Notes: generated by a model not told the origin, from the letters alone. Numbered from the stretch's first letter, positions 53,807-63,109 are shown. The stretch: DNA of 64,000 nucleotides from an uncultured Lachnospiraceae bacterium (GCA_949840805.1 CATKXR010000002.1:62001-126000), one strand, 5' to 3'. Made by a program: numbers and translations.

Positions 53807-53836
53807 ATGCCACCGCAGAAAAATCTGCGGTGGCAT
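53807..53836. terminator. 13-bp perfect hairpin between convergent genes
   Basis: ATGCCACCGCAGA at 53807-53819 and TCTGCGGTGGCAT at 53824-53836 are perfect reverse complements with an AAAA loop. It separates the phosphoesterase gene from the convergent NACHT gene (stop at 53848). Neither flank has a full T run. Confidence 0.6.
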
Positions 53837-53847
53837 AGATATAGACG

Positions 53848-56800
53848 TTACGGTTCTTCACGGTATAATACGCCCGATTCATAAAATAATTCTTTTACGC
53901 TTTCGCTTCTGCAGGCGTTCAGCCATTGTCCGTTAATATAAAAATCCTTGCATACCATCCTTAAATACTGCTTCTGGCCTTCGCTTGTCTTAAATTTCAT
54001 AAACAGGTTTAAGTCGGCGATATTTTCCTGCTGTTCTTTTTTTTCAATTTCTTTCAGGATTCTGCGGTCTGCCGTCATTTTTGTTTTTGCATTGTTTCCT
54101 ATGGAAAATACCGTAACCGTCACCGTAAAAGCAAACGACAAAGTAATAAATATCTTAATTTTCAGGTACTCACAAGACAAGGTAAAGATTGCCCCGGCTG
54201 CCAGGAGCGAAAAAATCAGGCACAGGGATTTGAGCATCAGGGCCAGACATGCACGATCTTCTGAAATCCGGCGCGTTTCATTCCGGCCGTTCGCTTCTTT
54301 CTGCCTGTTACGGTCTGTCTGGTGTTTTTGGGCAATCGAGAGATATCTGTAATCTGTAATTGGTATCCACATAACAAGGATCGCGGCGGCGGCAAAAATA
54401 CAATGGAACCACTGTACGGACGGGAAAACCAAATTCGGCCATATTAAGAGCAGCATCATGGAAAGCAAAATAATAACAGACGGCCTTACCCTTACCCAGT
54501 CTGATAAAATCGGCAAAAATTCACCGAGGCTTCCGTTTCCTGCCGCTTTAAAAAAGCTTTTGAACAGACAGACATTCCTGTTTTCAGCCAGCATGTCAAT
54601 CAGTTCTTTTATGGTCATCCACCGGGATGCCCTGCCAAATATCTCAAGATACACGTCCCCGGAATATCTGCATTGTTCAATCCATGCTTTGAAAGAACCC
54701 GCAAAAATAAGGAAGCCTATAACTTTCACAGCGGAAAATACAAGCATTGCCTTCGAGAAATTGCTGTTCATGCACAAGGAAATAATATTTAATCCAAAGA
54801 GAAAAAGGAAAAAAATATATAATACCCATGTCATCGCGATGTCAAAATATCTGCATTTTATGAAACCGTATAATCGCCTTCCGGCGTTTCCCTTCATACC
54901 TTTAAACAGTTTTTTATAAAAGGTTTTATTCTCATACATGTCAGATATATACTGGGTTAAGAAATATTTTTTTACCTGCAGTTCCATCGAAGACTGACGT
55001 GAGAATTCCGAATTTTTTTCACAAGAATCAAAGGAATATTCCAGGGCTTTCTGGAAGAGGCAAACGCCGTCATTTTTCAGCGCGTAGCTGCTTAGCAGGT
55101 TCTTTTTTAACCACTCTGATTCGCCATGAAAAATTTTTTCCATGATTTGCCTTTGGGTCTCCGGATTACAATAGCATATAACTTTTACCCACAAAATTTT
55201 GATCCGGAAGTCGTTTTTGTCTCTGTGTTTCCTGAAAAAGTCGTCCAGCATAGATTGGCTGGAAAAAGCCTGGCCATGTTCCGTAAAGCATTTGTGTTCC
55301 GGCAAAAAAGAGAGAAGATGGTCCGCAATGTATTCAAACAGGGTTAGCTGGTCGTTATAGTCCGCGTCATGGTAACATTGATAACAATCCTGCAGAAAAC
55401 ATTGAAGCTGTCCCGGCACACCGGATAAGTACATGGCGAGAATCGGCGCGAGATCGGTATTTTTCGCAATTTTTATGGGATCCGGGCGGTCCGCCCGCAG
55501 GCCGCGCTCAGAGGATAACGTGACAAAATGGGTCCAATAGCCCCCTTTTTCCATGTGGCCTGAATTTTTACATCCCAATGCCATAAAAAAGCGCCAGTAC
55601 CAGTCGTGATAAAAGCTGATTTCTTCTCCGGCCTTTATTTTCAGAATCTTCAGAGAAAGGAGCAGTCTCTTAAGATCCTGGCCTGCCTCTGTTTTAAATA
55701 TTTCATCCTGGCCGGATAACCGGTCATTTACCATGTGGTTTTCTTTATAAGAATGATATACGGCCCTTGACAATTTTTTTATGGCTTCCTGTTCCATATC
55801 GCAATCTGCTTTCTGCAGATTTGAAGATATATACTTTTCCATTAATTCGTAGGGATGCTTTTCACAAACATTGTCGGAAGGAGAATAAGTTTCTTTCAAT
55901 CGGATAATGATTCCTAAAAAGAAAGGATATTCCACAATCGGTTTTTTGTATATTTCTTTTTCTTCGATATGAAAAACTTTCAGCAGTTTTTTTAGGCTGT
56001 ATTTGTCTAAACTGCTTATTTGATAACTTTTCAATATCCCTGTATGTGTGCCAAAATCCGTATCCACAGGTGTTGTCGTCAGGACACACAGATTGTTTTC
56101 TACCGCCATGTGGAGGATACGGAGAAATCTTCGTATCTCATCGCCTGTGGATAAAAAACTTACTTCATTTATCCCATCCAGCAAAAAAAACAGTTTTCCG
56201 CTGCTGCGCAGGTCTGTCAGCTTTTTTTCCAGGTTTTTGTCAATACTTTCTGCGCCTAATGCATATAAGAAAAATTCATGCCAGAATTTTGAGAGCCATA
56301 TATCTTTTTCGGACCCTTCACTGAAGGCAGCGTCATCGGACAATACGTCCTTCAGCGTCTTTATTTCAGACAGCCTGGCATAGACGGGAATTTTTGGCAT
56401 AGTCCGGGTGAAAAATTTCCATCCTTTAAAGGAGTCCGTATATTTTAAGGGAAAGGGGATAAAACGCAGGGCAAGGGTAAGGAGAGCCAGGCTTTTTCCC
56501 ATTCCTGATTTGCCTGTTACCAATATGAGATTGTCGTCATAATTTCTTGTTTTGGCAGGACGATGTAAACTTTTGGCCAGATTATGTATGGTTTTTACTA
56601 ATAAGACTGGATTTTCGGGACTTTTTGTGACGTGATGCCTGTCATATTCTTTTGCAAGGACTTTCGCCAGCCGGTATCGCCGTTTTTGCTTTATCTCATT
56701 GTTATTCAGATTGCCGTATCGGTAGATTTTTTTAATATTTAAGGCAATCTTATAATAGAAACAATAAATGTCATCATCATAAGGCCCCATGAATTTTTCG

Positions 56801-57189
56801 AGGAGGCAAACCGTACAAAATATCTGGACTAGACATATGGCAAGCTCTTGAAAAGATATGGCCTTTGGCGGAATCGCCCTGTTCTGCCCGGATTCTATAT
56901 AGATATGATAATTCCGGATATCAAAAAATAAATCTTCGATATGCTGTAAATATTGTATAAATTGTTTTAAATCAAAGCTTGCTATGCAGGCAATCAGGAT
57001 TACGGCAAATCCGTATTTTGAGAATTTATTTTTATGTTCCGGGATACCGGAGGAGCGGCGGTATAGCCAGATCACAAACGCAAATGCGGTAATCAACATA
57101 AACTGCCAGAGATTTCCGAGATAAAAGATATTGGCAAGAACCGTGACAATCAGGACGGCAGATAAAAAAATTATTTGGAACTGCCCCAT
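53848..57189 (-). CDS. Large membrane-embedded NACHT-like STAND ATPase
   Basis: A 1113-residue protein. Four hydrophobic segments lie in the first 130 residues (about 5-22, 27-43, 59-73, 113-130), then a STAND/NACHT-type ATPase: Walker A GKSGMGKS at 226-233 and Walker B LFFLLDGINE at 333-342, with the NACHT-like small residue after the acidic position. A helical region without clear repeats follows, and a cluster of membrane segments occupies the C-terminal third (from about residue 770, MTWVLYIFFLFLFGLNI onwards). ATG 57189 is set by AAAGGAG 8 nt upstream; a longer frame from 57270 lies within the promoter. The gene is solitary, AT-rich unlike its neighbours, and probably acquired. NACHT proteins in bacteria can be phage-defence sensors; this function is inference. 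Confidence 0.83.
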   Translation of the reverse strand: MGQFQIIFLSAVLIVTVLANIFYLGNLWQFMLITAFAFVIWLYRRSSGIPEHKNKFSKYGFAVILIACIASFDLKQFIQYLQHIEDLFFDIRNYHIYIESGQNRAIPPKAISFQELAICLVQIFCTVCLLEKFMGPYDDDIYCFYYKIALNIKKIYRYGNLNNNEIKQKRRYRLAKVLAKEYDRHHVTKSPENPVLLVKTIHNLAKSLHRPAKTRNYDDNLILVTGKSGMGKSLALLTLALRFIPFPLKYTDSFKGWKFFTRTMPKIPVYARLSEIKTLKDVLSDDAAFSEGSEKDIWLSKFWHEFFLYALGAESIDKNLEKKLTDLRSSGKLFFLLDGINEVSFLSTGDEIRRFLRILHMAVENNLCVLTTTPVDTDFGTHTGILKSYQISSLDKYSLKKLLKVFHIEEKEIYKKPIVEYPFFLGIIIRLKETYSPSDNVCEKHPYELMEKYISSNLQKADCDMEQEAIKKLSRAVYHSYKENHMVNDRLSGQDEIFKTEAGQDLKRLLLSLKILKIKAGEEISFYHDWYWRFFMALGCKNSGHMEKGGYWTHFVTLSSERGLRADRPDPIKIAKNTDLAPILAMYLSGVPGQLQCFLQDCYQCYHDADYNDQLTLFEYIADHLLSFLPEHKCFTEHGQAFSSQSMLDDFFRKHRDKNDFRIKILWVKVICYCNPETQRQIMEKIFHGESEWLKKNLLSSYALKNDGVCLFQKALEYSFDSCEKNSEFSRQSSMELQVKKYFLTQYISDMYENKTFYKKLFKGMKGNAGRRLYGFIKCRYFDIAMTWVLYIFFLFLFGLNIISLCMNSNFSKAMLVFSAVKVIGFLIFAGSFKAWIEQCRYSGDVYLEIFGRASRWMTIKELIDMLAENRNVCLFKSFFKAAGNGSLGEFLPILSDWVRVRPSVIILLSMMLLLIWPNLVFPSVQWFHCIFAAAAILVMWIPITDYRYLSIAQKHQTDRNRQKEANGRNETRRISEDRACLALMLKSLCLIFSLLAAGAIFTLSCEYLKIKIFITLSFAFTVTVTVFSIGNNAKTKMTADRRILKEIEKKEQQENIADLNLFMKFKTSEGQKQYLRMVCKDFYINGQWLNACRSESVKELFYESGVLYREEP

Positions 57190-57241
57190 GATTCTTCTCC
57201 TTTGTATGTTCATGATAATCCGTTGATTGAATCGTAATTGT

Positions 57242-57270
57242 ATTATAAAATATTTACAATTATCTGTCAA
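57242..57270 (-). promoter_or_regulatory. Perfect-consensus sigma-A promoter of the NACHT gene
   Basis: On the minus strand TTGACA (57265-57270) and TATAAT (57242-57247) are both perfect with a 17-nt spacer, about 53 nt before the start codon. Confidence 0.82.
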
Positions 57271-57448
57271 ATATCCGACAGGTGTTCCGGATGACTTTTA
57301 TAGCATATTATGGTATATTTATAGAAAAACCGGTTTGCCGCAAGCAGTCTCGGATCATTCAGGGTGGAGCGGCACAGGCCTGACGAAAACAGGACACCAA
57401 AAAAGGACAGGAGTATTATTCAGATAACGTAAAAAATGCAAAAACAGC

Positions 57449-57477
57449 TTGAAATTTCCACCATATCATTATACAAT
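57449..57477 (+). promoter_or_regulatory. Predicted promoter of the carboxyltransferase operon
   Basis: TTGAAA at 57449-57454 and TACAAT at 57472-57477, spacer 17 nt, about 100 nt upstream of the first gene. The gap 57271-57448 between the divergent promoters shows no gene. Confidence 0.55.
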
Positions 57478-57574
57478 TAAAATCGGCAGAAATTGGAGTT
57501 ACTATGCGGCTGGCTGTCAAAAATTTAACGATTTTAGGCAAAGCCGTGAATATTTTAAAATGGAGGATTGCAAA

Positions 57575-59029
57575 ATGAGTAATTCAGCACAAACGTCAGC
57601 GGGCAGCAGAATCAGCGCTTTGCTTGATGAAAACAGTTTTGTTGAAGTGGGTTCTTACATTACTGCAAGAGCCACAGACTTTAACATGGCTGACAAGGAA
57701 ACTCCAGCAGATGGTGTGATTACCGGCTACGGGACCATTGATGGAAGCCTTGTGTACGTGTACAGCCAGGATGCCGCCGTTTTGGGCGGGTCAGTGGGCG
57801 AGATGCACGCAAAAAAGATTTCCCACATTTATTCAATGGCAATGAAGATGGGCGCGCCGGTGATCGGGCTTATTGACTGCGCCGGGCTGCGTCTGCAGGA
57901 GGCGACTGATGCGCTCAATGGTTTTGGCGAGCTGTATTTGAGCCAGGCTATGGCGTCCGGGGTGATCCCGCAGATCGCGGCGGTGTTCGGCACCTGCGGC
58001 GGCGGGATGGCAGTGTCTTCTGCCATGGCGGACTTCATCTTTATGGAGGAGAAGAAAGGGAAGCTTTTTGTCAATTCTCCCAATGTCCTTGAAGGCAACC
58101 GTATTGAGAAATGTGATACTTCAAGCGCGGCCTTCCAGAGCGGGGAAACGGGCCTTGTGGATTTCACGGGAGACGAGGAGAGCATTCTCAGCCAGATCCG
58201 CAGCCTGATTGCGATTCTTCCTGCTAATAACGAGGATGATATGTCCTACAGCGAGTGTGAGGATGATTTAAACAGAGTTTGTGCCAGCCTGGAGAACTGC
58301 GTGGGGGCAACCGATATCGCCCTGGCCCAGATCTCTGACAACGGATTTTTCATGGAGGTGAAAAAAGCCTATGACCCGTCCATGGTGACAGGCTTTATCC
58401 GTTTGAACGGGACTACGGTCGGCTGTGTGGCCAACCGGACGGAAGTATATGGGGAGAACGGCGTGAAGGATAAAGAGTACGAGCCGGTCCTGACTTCCCA
58501 CGGCTGTGAGAAGGCGGAGAAATTTGTCTCATTCTGTGACGCTTTCAATATCCCGATCCTGACCCTGGTCAATGTAAAAGGATACAAGGCCAGCAAATGT
58601 ACGGAGCGCAAGATTGCCAAGACGGCAGGCCGCCTTACCTACGCTTTTGCAAGCGCCACGGTTCCCAAGGTGTCCGTGATCGTGGGAGAGGCTTACGGCA
58701 CGGCATATCTGACCATGAACAGCAAGTCCATCGGGGCGGATATCGTCTATGCGTGGCCGTCCGCCGTCATCGGCATGATGGACCCGTCTGCGGCAGTGAA
58801 GATCATGTATGCGGACGAGCTTTCCGGGGCGGATGACAGCTTAAGCATGATCAACGAAAAGGCCGGCCAGTACAGGGAGCTTCAGTCCAGCGCGGTGGCT
58901 GCGGCGAAGAGAGGTTATGTAGATGATATTATTGAGGCATGCGATACCAGAAAGCGCGTGATTGCTGCGTTTGAGATGCTGTTTACCAAGAGAGAGGACC
59001 GTCCGGACAGAAAACACGGAACGGTCTAG
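57575..59029 (+). CDS. mmdA: Biotin-dependent acyl-CoA carboxyltransferase subunit (MmdA / transcarboxylase 12S type)
   Basis: A 484-residue carboxyltransferase of the acyl-CoA carboxylase/methylmalonyl-CoA decarboxylase alpha family, with both crotonase-like halves: GSLVYVYSQDAAVLGGSVGEMHAKK, GLIDCAGLRLQEAT, FGTCGGGMAVSSAMADF, and in the second half IPILTLVNVKGYKASK and VIVGEAYGTAYLTMNSKSIGAD. It is somewhat shorter than the usual 510-530. ATG 57575, set by GGAGG 8 nt upstream, starts at MSNSAQTSAG; the longer frame reaches into the promoter. It transfers carboxyl between an acyl-CoA and carboxybiotin. Confidence 0.9.
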   Translation: MSNSAQTSAGSRISALLDENSFVEVGSYITARATDFNMADKETPADGVITGYGTIDGSLVYVYSQDAAVLGGSVGEMHAKKISHIYSMAMKMGAPVIGLIDCAGLRLQEATDALNGFGELYLSQAMASGVIPQIAAVFGTCGGGMAVSSAMADFIFMEEKKGKLFVNSPNVLEGNRIEKCDTSSAAFQSGETGLVDFTGDEESILSQIRSLIAILPANNEDDMSYSECEDDLNRVCASLENCVGATDIALAQISDNGFFMEVKKAYDPSMVTGFIRLNGTTVGCVANRTEVYGENGVKDKEYEPVLTSHGCEKAEKFVSFCDAFNIPILTLVNVKGYKASKCTERKIAKTAGRLTYAFASATVPKVSVIVGEAYGTAYLTMNSKSIGADIVYAWPSAVIGMMDPSAAVKIMYADELSGADDSLSMINEKAGQYRELQSSAVAAAKRGYVDDIIEACDTRKRVIAAFEMLFTKREDRPDRKHGTV

Positions 59030-59046
59030 GATGAGGTGACGTGTAT

Positions 59047-59811
59047 ATGAAACAGAATATAAGACGATTATGGTTAATGGTATGCGTGGCATTCAGCCTG
59101 TTTGCCCTGTCGGCATGTACGGCGGCGGAAGATTCATCCGAGAACCTGGATGAAGTCCTTTCCGATGTATTGTGTACGGCCACGGAAGAAATCCTGAAGA
59201 GTTATACGGGGCTTTCCGCGGAGGAGATCGACGAACAGGAAGCGATTGCCCTCAAACAGAAGGATAACGTGTCTGCAGGCTTATTTGCGGCATGGAAGGG
59301 CGTCAGGGAGGATACGGGCGCTTTTGTGGAAGTTCTTTCCAGCAGGGCTTTTGCAACGGATGATGGTTATGAGTGTATTGTGTCCGCCAACTTTGCCGAG
59401 CGCAAAGTGGAGTTTAAGGCATTTTATGAGGACGGTTCAATGGGGATGCCCGTTCCCACATCTTTTTCCTTCACTCCGGAGTACAGCACCGGGGAGAAAC
59501 TGGCAAAGGCCGGCATGAATACCGTGATGGGTATGGGAACCGTATTTTTGGTGCTGATTTTCATCAGCCTGATTATCAGTTGTTTTAAATTTATCAACAC
59601 GTTTGAGAACCGGGCAAGGAAAGCGGCCCCGGCGGCGCCCGCGCCTGCACCGGCTCCCGTGGCGGCCGTGGAGGAAGAGGAGCTTTCAGACGATCTGGAG
59701 CTGGTGGCCGTGATCACCGCCGCCATCGCAGCATATGACAATACGTCCGCCGACGGCCTGGTGGTCCGTTCCATCAAGAGGGCATCCGGCGCCAAGTGGA
59801 AAAGAGCATAA
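59047..59811 (+). CDS. OadG/MmdD-like gamma (delta) subunit with extracytoplasmic extension
   Basis: The last 110 residues match the small decarboxylase membrane subunit: one membrane helix (VFLVLIFISLIISCFKFI), an Ala/Pro linker, and the conserved end LELVAVITAAIAAYD with VRSIKR. Unusually, about 150 residues come before it, starting with a signal-like segment ending in SACTAAE (possible lipobox Cys) and an unrecognised domain. Standard OadG is about 80-140 residues. The ATG at 59047 has GAGGTG 8 nt upstream; a GTG at 59041 is less well placed. Confidence 0.85.
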   Translation: MKQNIRRLWLMVCVAFSLFALSACTAAEDSSENLDEVLSDVLCTATEEILKSYTGLSAEEIDEQEAIALKQKDNVSAGLFAAWKGVREDTGAFVEVLSSRAFATDDGYECIVSANFAERKVEFKAFYEDGSMGMPVPTSFSFTPEYSTGEKLAKAGMNTVMGMGTVFLVLIFISLIISCFKFINTFENRARKAAPAAPAPAPAPVAAVEEEELSDDLELVAVITAAIAAYDNTSADGLVVRSIKRASGAKWKRA

Positions 59812-59859
59812 AAGCATACGCAATCTATAAGTAAACAGGAAAACAGGAGGATTTCTATC

Positions 59860-60231
59860 ATGAAGAATTATACAATTACAGTCAATGGTAATGTTTACGA
59901 TGTAACTGTGGAAGAAGGGGCATCCACCGGGGCTCCGGCAGCAGCGGCGCCGAAGGCGGCTCCCAAGGCAGCGCCGAAAGCGGCTCCCAAGGCAGCGGCT
60001 CCGGCAGGGGCACAGGGCGCGGTGGCCGTGAGCGCCCCCATGCCTGGCAAGATCCTTGCCGTGAAGGCAAGCGCCGGGCAGGCCGTGAAGAAGGGCGATG
60101 TGATCATGGTTTTAGAGGCCATGAAGATGGAGAACGATATTGTGGCTCCCCAGGACGGGACCATTGCCACCATCAATGTCGGAGTGGGCGATTCCGTAGA
60201 ACCGGGAACTGCTCTTGCCACTATGAATTAG
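59860..60231 (+). CDS. mmdC: Biotin carboxyl carrier protein (decarboxylase subunit)
   Basis: A 123-residue biotinyl carrier. The biotin site is Lys89 in VLEAMKMENDIVAP. A linker of APKA-type repeats (residues about 25-48) connects a short N-terminal segment to the carrier domain, allowing it to swing between carboxyltransferase and the sodium pump. AGGAGG lies just upstream. It is encoded between the gamma and beta subunits. Confidence 0.94.
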   Translation: MKNYTITVNGNVYDVTVEEGASTGAPAAAAPKAAPKAAPKAAPKAAAPAGAQGAVAVSAPMPGKILAVKASAGQAVKKGDVIMVLEAMKMENDIVAPQDGTIATINVGVGDSVEPGTALATMN

Positions 60232-60307
60232 TCTGCTGATCGATTACAGGTGGCAGCCGTGATTTTTTGGCTGTTACGATACTATCATTCCACATGGAGG
60301 GATTAAA

Positions 60308-61456
60308 ATGGATTATATTGCAACGACAATGTCTAATCTTCTTCAGCAGACAGCATTTTGCAACCTTACCTTTGGAAATTTCCTGATGATCGGCGTGGCG
60401 CTGGTGTTTTTGCTGCTTGCCATCAAATTCGGGTTTGAACCGCTTCTTTTGGTTCCGATTGCATTCGGTATGCTGCTTGTCAATATCTATCCGGATATTA
60501 TGGCAAGGCCTGAAGATATGTCAAACGGTGTGGGCGGACTGCTCCATTATTTCTTTCTGTTAGATGAGTGGAGTATTTTACCGTCCCTGATCTTCATGGG
60601 CGTGGGAGCCATGACAGACTTTGGCCCCCTGATTGCCAATCCCAAGAGCTTTCTTTTAGGGGCGGCCGCCCAGTTCGGTATTTATGCTGCTTATTTTATG
60701 GCGATCTTTATGGGATTCAACGACAAGGCCGCCGCCGCCATCTCCATCATCGGCGGAGCGGACGGCCCTACCTCCATCTTCCTGGCAGGAAAGCTGGGCC
60801 AGGCTGAGTTTATGGGTCCGATTGCGGTTGCCGCTTATTCCTATATGGCCCTGGTGCCGATCATCCAGCCGCCGATTATGAAGCTCATGACCTCGGAGGA
60901 GGAGAGAAAGATCAAGATGGAACAGCTTCGCCCGGTTTCCAAGCTGGAGAAGATTTTGTTCCCGATCATCGTTACCATCGTAGTCTGCCTGATCCTGCCG
61001 ACCACGGCTCCTCTGGTAGGCATGCTGATGCTTGGCAACCTGTTCCGGGAGTCCGGCGTGGTGAAGCAGCTCCAGGAAACAGCAAGCAATGCCCTGATGT
61101 ATATCGTGGTAATCCTGCTTGGCACGTCCGTGGGGGCAAGCACCAGCGCGGAGGCCTTTTTGAAGGTGACTACTCTGCAGATCGTGGCCCTGGGCCTGAT
61201 TGCGTTTGCTTTCGGCACGGCTGCAGGCGTGTTTTTCGGAAAGATTATGTGCAAGATGACCGGCGGCAAGGTGAATCCGCTGATTGGTTCTGCCGGCGTG
61301 TCGGCGGTGCCTATGGCAGCCCGTGTATCCCAGAAGGTGGGGGCTGAGGCCGACCCGACCAATTTCCTGCTGATGCATGCCATGGGTCCCAATGTGGCCG
61401 GCGTAATCGGCACTGCAGTGGCCGCGGGAACCTTTATGGCAATCTTTGGGGTATAG
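60308..61456 (+). CDS. oadB: Sodium-pumping decarboxylase beta subunit (OadB/MmdB)
   Basis: A 382-residue integral membrane protein matching the beta subunit of oxaloacetate, methylmalonyl-CoA and glutaconyl-CoA decarboxylases: LLLVPIAFGMLLVNI, FMGVGAMTDFGPLIANPK, the conserved ISIIGGADGPTSIFLAGKL and GNLFRESGVVKQL. It couples decarboxylation of carboxybiotin to Na+ export. Confidence 0.95.
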   Translation: MDYIATTMSNLLQQTAFCNLTFGNFLMIGVALVFLLLAIKFGFEPLLLVPIAFGMLLVNIYPDIMARPEDMSNGVGGLLHYFFLLDEWSILPSLIFMGVGAMTDFGPLIANPKSFLLGAAAQFGIYAAYFMAIFMGFNDKAAAAISIIGGADGPTSIFLAGKLGQAEFMGPIAVAAYSYMALVPIIQPPIMKLMTSEEERKIKMEQLRPVSKLEKILFPIIVTIVVCLILPTTAPLVGMLMLGNLFRESGVVKQLQETASNALMYIVVILLGTSVGASTSAEAFLKVTTLQIVALGLIAFAFGTAAGVFFGKIMCKMTGGKVNPLIGSAGVSAVPMAARVSQKVGAEADPTNFLLMHAMGPNVAGVIGTAVAAGTFMAIFGV

Positions 61457-61493
61457 ACAGAAACAGGCTTAAAATGATTAGGAGGTAAATAAA

Positions 61494-62903
61494 ATGGCAA
61501 TAGAGAAAAAGCCGGTTAAGATCGTGGAAACCGTCCTCCGTGACGCCCACCAGTCCTTGATCGCTACAAGAATGAGTACCGAGCAGATGTTGCCCATTAT
61601 CGATAAGATGGACAAGATCGGTTATTATGCCGTGGAGTGCTGGGGCGGCGCCACTTTTGACGCATCCCTCCGTTTCCTGAAGGAAGATCCGTGGGAGCGT
61701 CTTCGGAAGCTGAAAGCAGGCTTTAAGAACACCAAGCTGCAGATGTTGTTCCGCGGCCAGAACATTTTGGGCTACAACCATTACGCGGACGATGTGGTGG
61801 AGTACTTTGTCCAGAAGTCCGTGGCCAACGGCATTGATATCATCCGTATATTCGACTGCTTAAACGACCTGCGCAACCTGCAGACTGCCGTTACGGCCGC
61901 CAATAAAGAGAAGGCTCATGCGCAGATTGCCCTGTGCTATACCTTGGGTGACGCCTATACCATGGATTATTGGAAAGATATCGCCAAGAGGATAGAGGAT
62001 ATGGGCGCGGATTCTATCTGTATCAAGGATATGGCAGGCCTTCTGACTCCTTATGCGGCACAGGAGCTGGTAGCGGCATTGAAGGAATCCACGGCTCTGC
62101 CCATTGACCTGCATACCCACTATACTTCCGGCGTGGCTTCCATGACTTATTTAAAGGCAGTGGAGTCCGGCTGTGATATTATTGATACGGCTATGTCCCC
62201 CCTGGCTCTGGGAACCAGCCAGCCGGCTACGGAAGTCATGGTGGAGACGTTCCGCGGGACGCCCTACGATACGGGCCTGGATCAGGTGAAGCTGGCAGAG
62301 ATCGCCGATTACTTTACGCCGATCCGCGAGGAAGTGTTAAAGAGCGGGCTTCTGAATCCGAAAGTGCTGGGCGTCAACATTAAGACACTTCAGTACCAGG
62401 TTCCGGGCGGCATGCTTTCCAACCTGGTCTCCCAACTGAAAGAAGCAGGCAAAGAAGACAAGTACCGTGAAGTGCTGGAGGAGATCCCGCGGGTGCGTAA
62501 GGATTTTGGCGAGCCGCCTCTTGTCACCCCGTCTTCCCAGATCGTGGGAACCCAGGCAGTGATGAACGTAATTGCCGGGGAGCGCTATAAGATGGTGCCA
62601 AAGGAGTCCAAGAAGATCATGCTGGGCGAATTCGGCCAGACCGTAAAGCCCTTCAACCCTGAAGTGCAGAAGAAGATCATCGGGGACGAGACGCCGATCA
62701 CCTGCCGTCCGGCAGACCTGATCGCTCCCCAGCTTCCTCAGTTTGAAAAAGAGTGCGCCCGCTGGAAACAGCAGGATGAGGATGTATTGTCCTATGCCCT
62801 GTTCCCCAAGGTAGCAGAAGAGTTCTTTAAGTACCGGGAGGCCCAGCAGACCAAGGTGGATTCGTCTGTGGCAGATACCAAGAGCAAGGCTTATCCGGTA
62901 TAA
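61494..62903 (+). CDS. oadA: Oxaloacetate decarboxylase alpha / transcarboxylase 5S-type carboxyltransferase
   Basis: A 469-residue HMGL-like TIM barrel carboxyltransferase: VETVLRDAHQSLIATRMST, CWGGATFDASLRFL, MLFRGQNILGYNHYADD, SICIKDMAGLLTPYAA, DLHTHYTSGVASMTYLKAVE. The length fits the carboxyltransferase domain plus post-domain without a C-terminal biotin domain, so it must use the carrier encoded at 59860. It would act on oxaloacetate/pyruvate. The ATG has AGGAGG upstream. Confidence 0.93.
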   Translation: MAIEKKPVKIVETVLRDAHQSLIATRMSTEQMLPIIDKMDKIGYYAVECWGGATFDASLRFLKEDPWERLRKLKAGFKNTKLQMLFRGQNILGYNHYADDVVEYFVQKSVANGIDIIRIFDCLNDLRNLQTAVTAANKEKAHAQIALCYTLGDAYTMDYWKDIAKRIEDMGADSICIKDMAGLLTPYAAQELVAALKESTALPIDLHTHYTSGVASMTYLKAVESGCDIIDTAMSPLALGTSQPATEVMVETFRGTPYDTGLDQVKLAEIADYFTPIREEVLKSGLLNPKVLGVNIKTLQYQVPGGMLSNLVSQLKEAGKEDKYREVLEEIPRVRKDFGEPPLVTPSSQIVGTQAVMNVIAGERYKMVPKESKKIMLGEFGQTVKPFNPEVQKKIIGDETPITCRPADLIAPQLPQFEKECARWKQQDEDVLSYALFPKVAEEFFKYREAQQTKVDSSVADTKSKAYPV

Positions 62904-62931
62904 AGATCCGTGGCAAAAACGGCATAAAAAC

Positions 62932-62974
62932 GCAAAAAAGCAGGCCCTGCAAGAAGCAGGCCCTGCTTTTTTGC
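62932..62974 (+). terminator. Rho-independent terminator of the decarboxylase operon
   Basis: The 19-nt arms 62932-62950 and 62956-62974 are complementary at 18 positions (GCAGGCCCTGC cores with A6/T6 flanks), loop AAGAA. It can act in both directions. Confidence 0.9.
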
Positions 62975-63039
62975 GTGCGGATACACAGAAATGTTTTCTT
63001 ACGAATTGAGGTTAAACTATGAACTTTTTTTGGATTTAG

Positions 63040-63069
63040 TTGACATATCCTATCCTTTATCATTATAAT
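63040..63069 (+). promoter_or_regulatory. Predicted promoter of the SH3-domain protein gene
   Basis: Perfect TTGACA at 63040-63045 and perfect TATAAT at 63064-63069, spacer 18 nt, 40 nt upstream of the ATG. Confidence 0.75.
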
Positions 63070-63109
63070 AGGGATATTGTCATAAAAGGTGAAATATTGG
63101 AGAATATAG

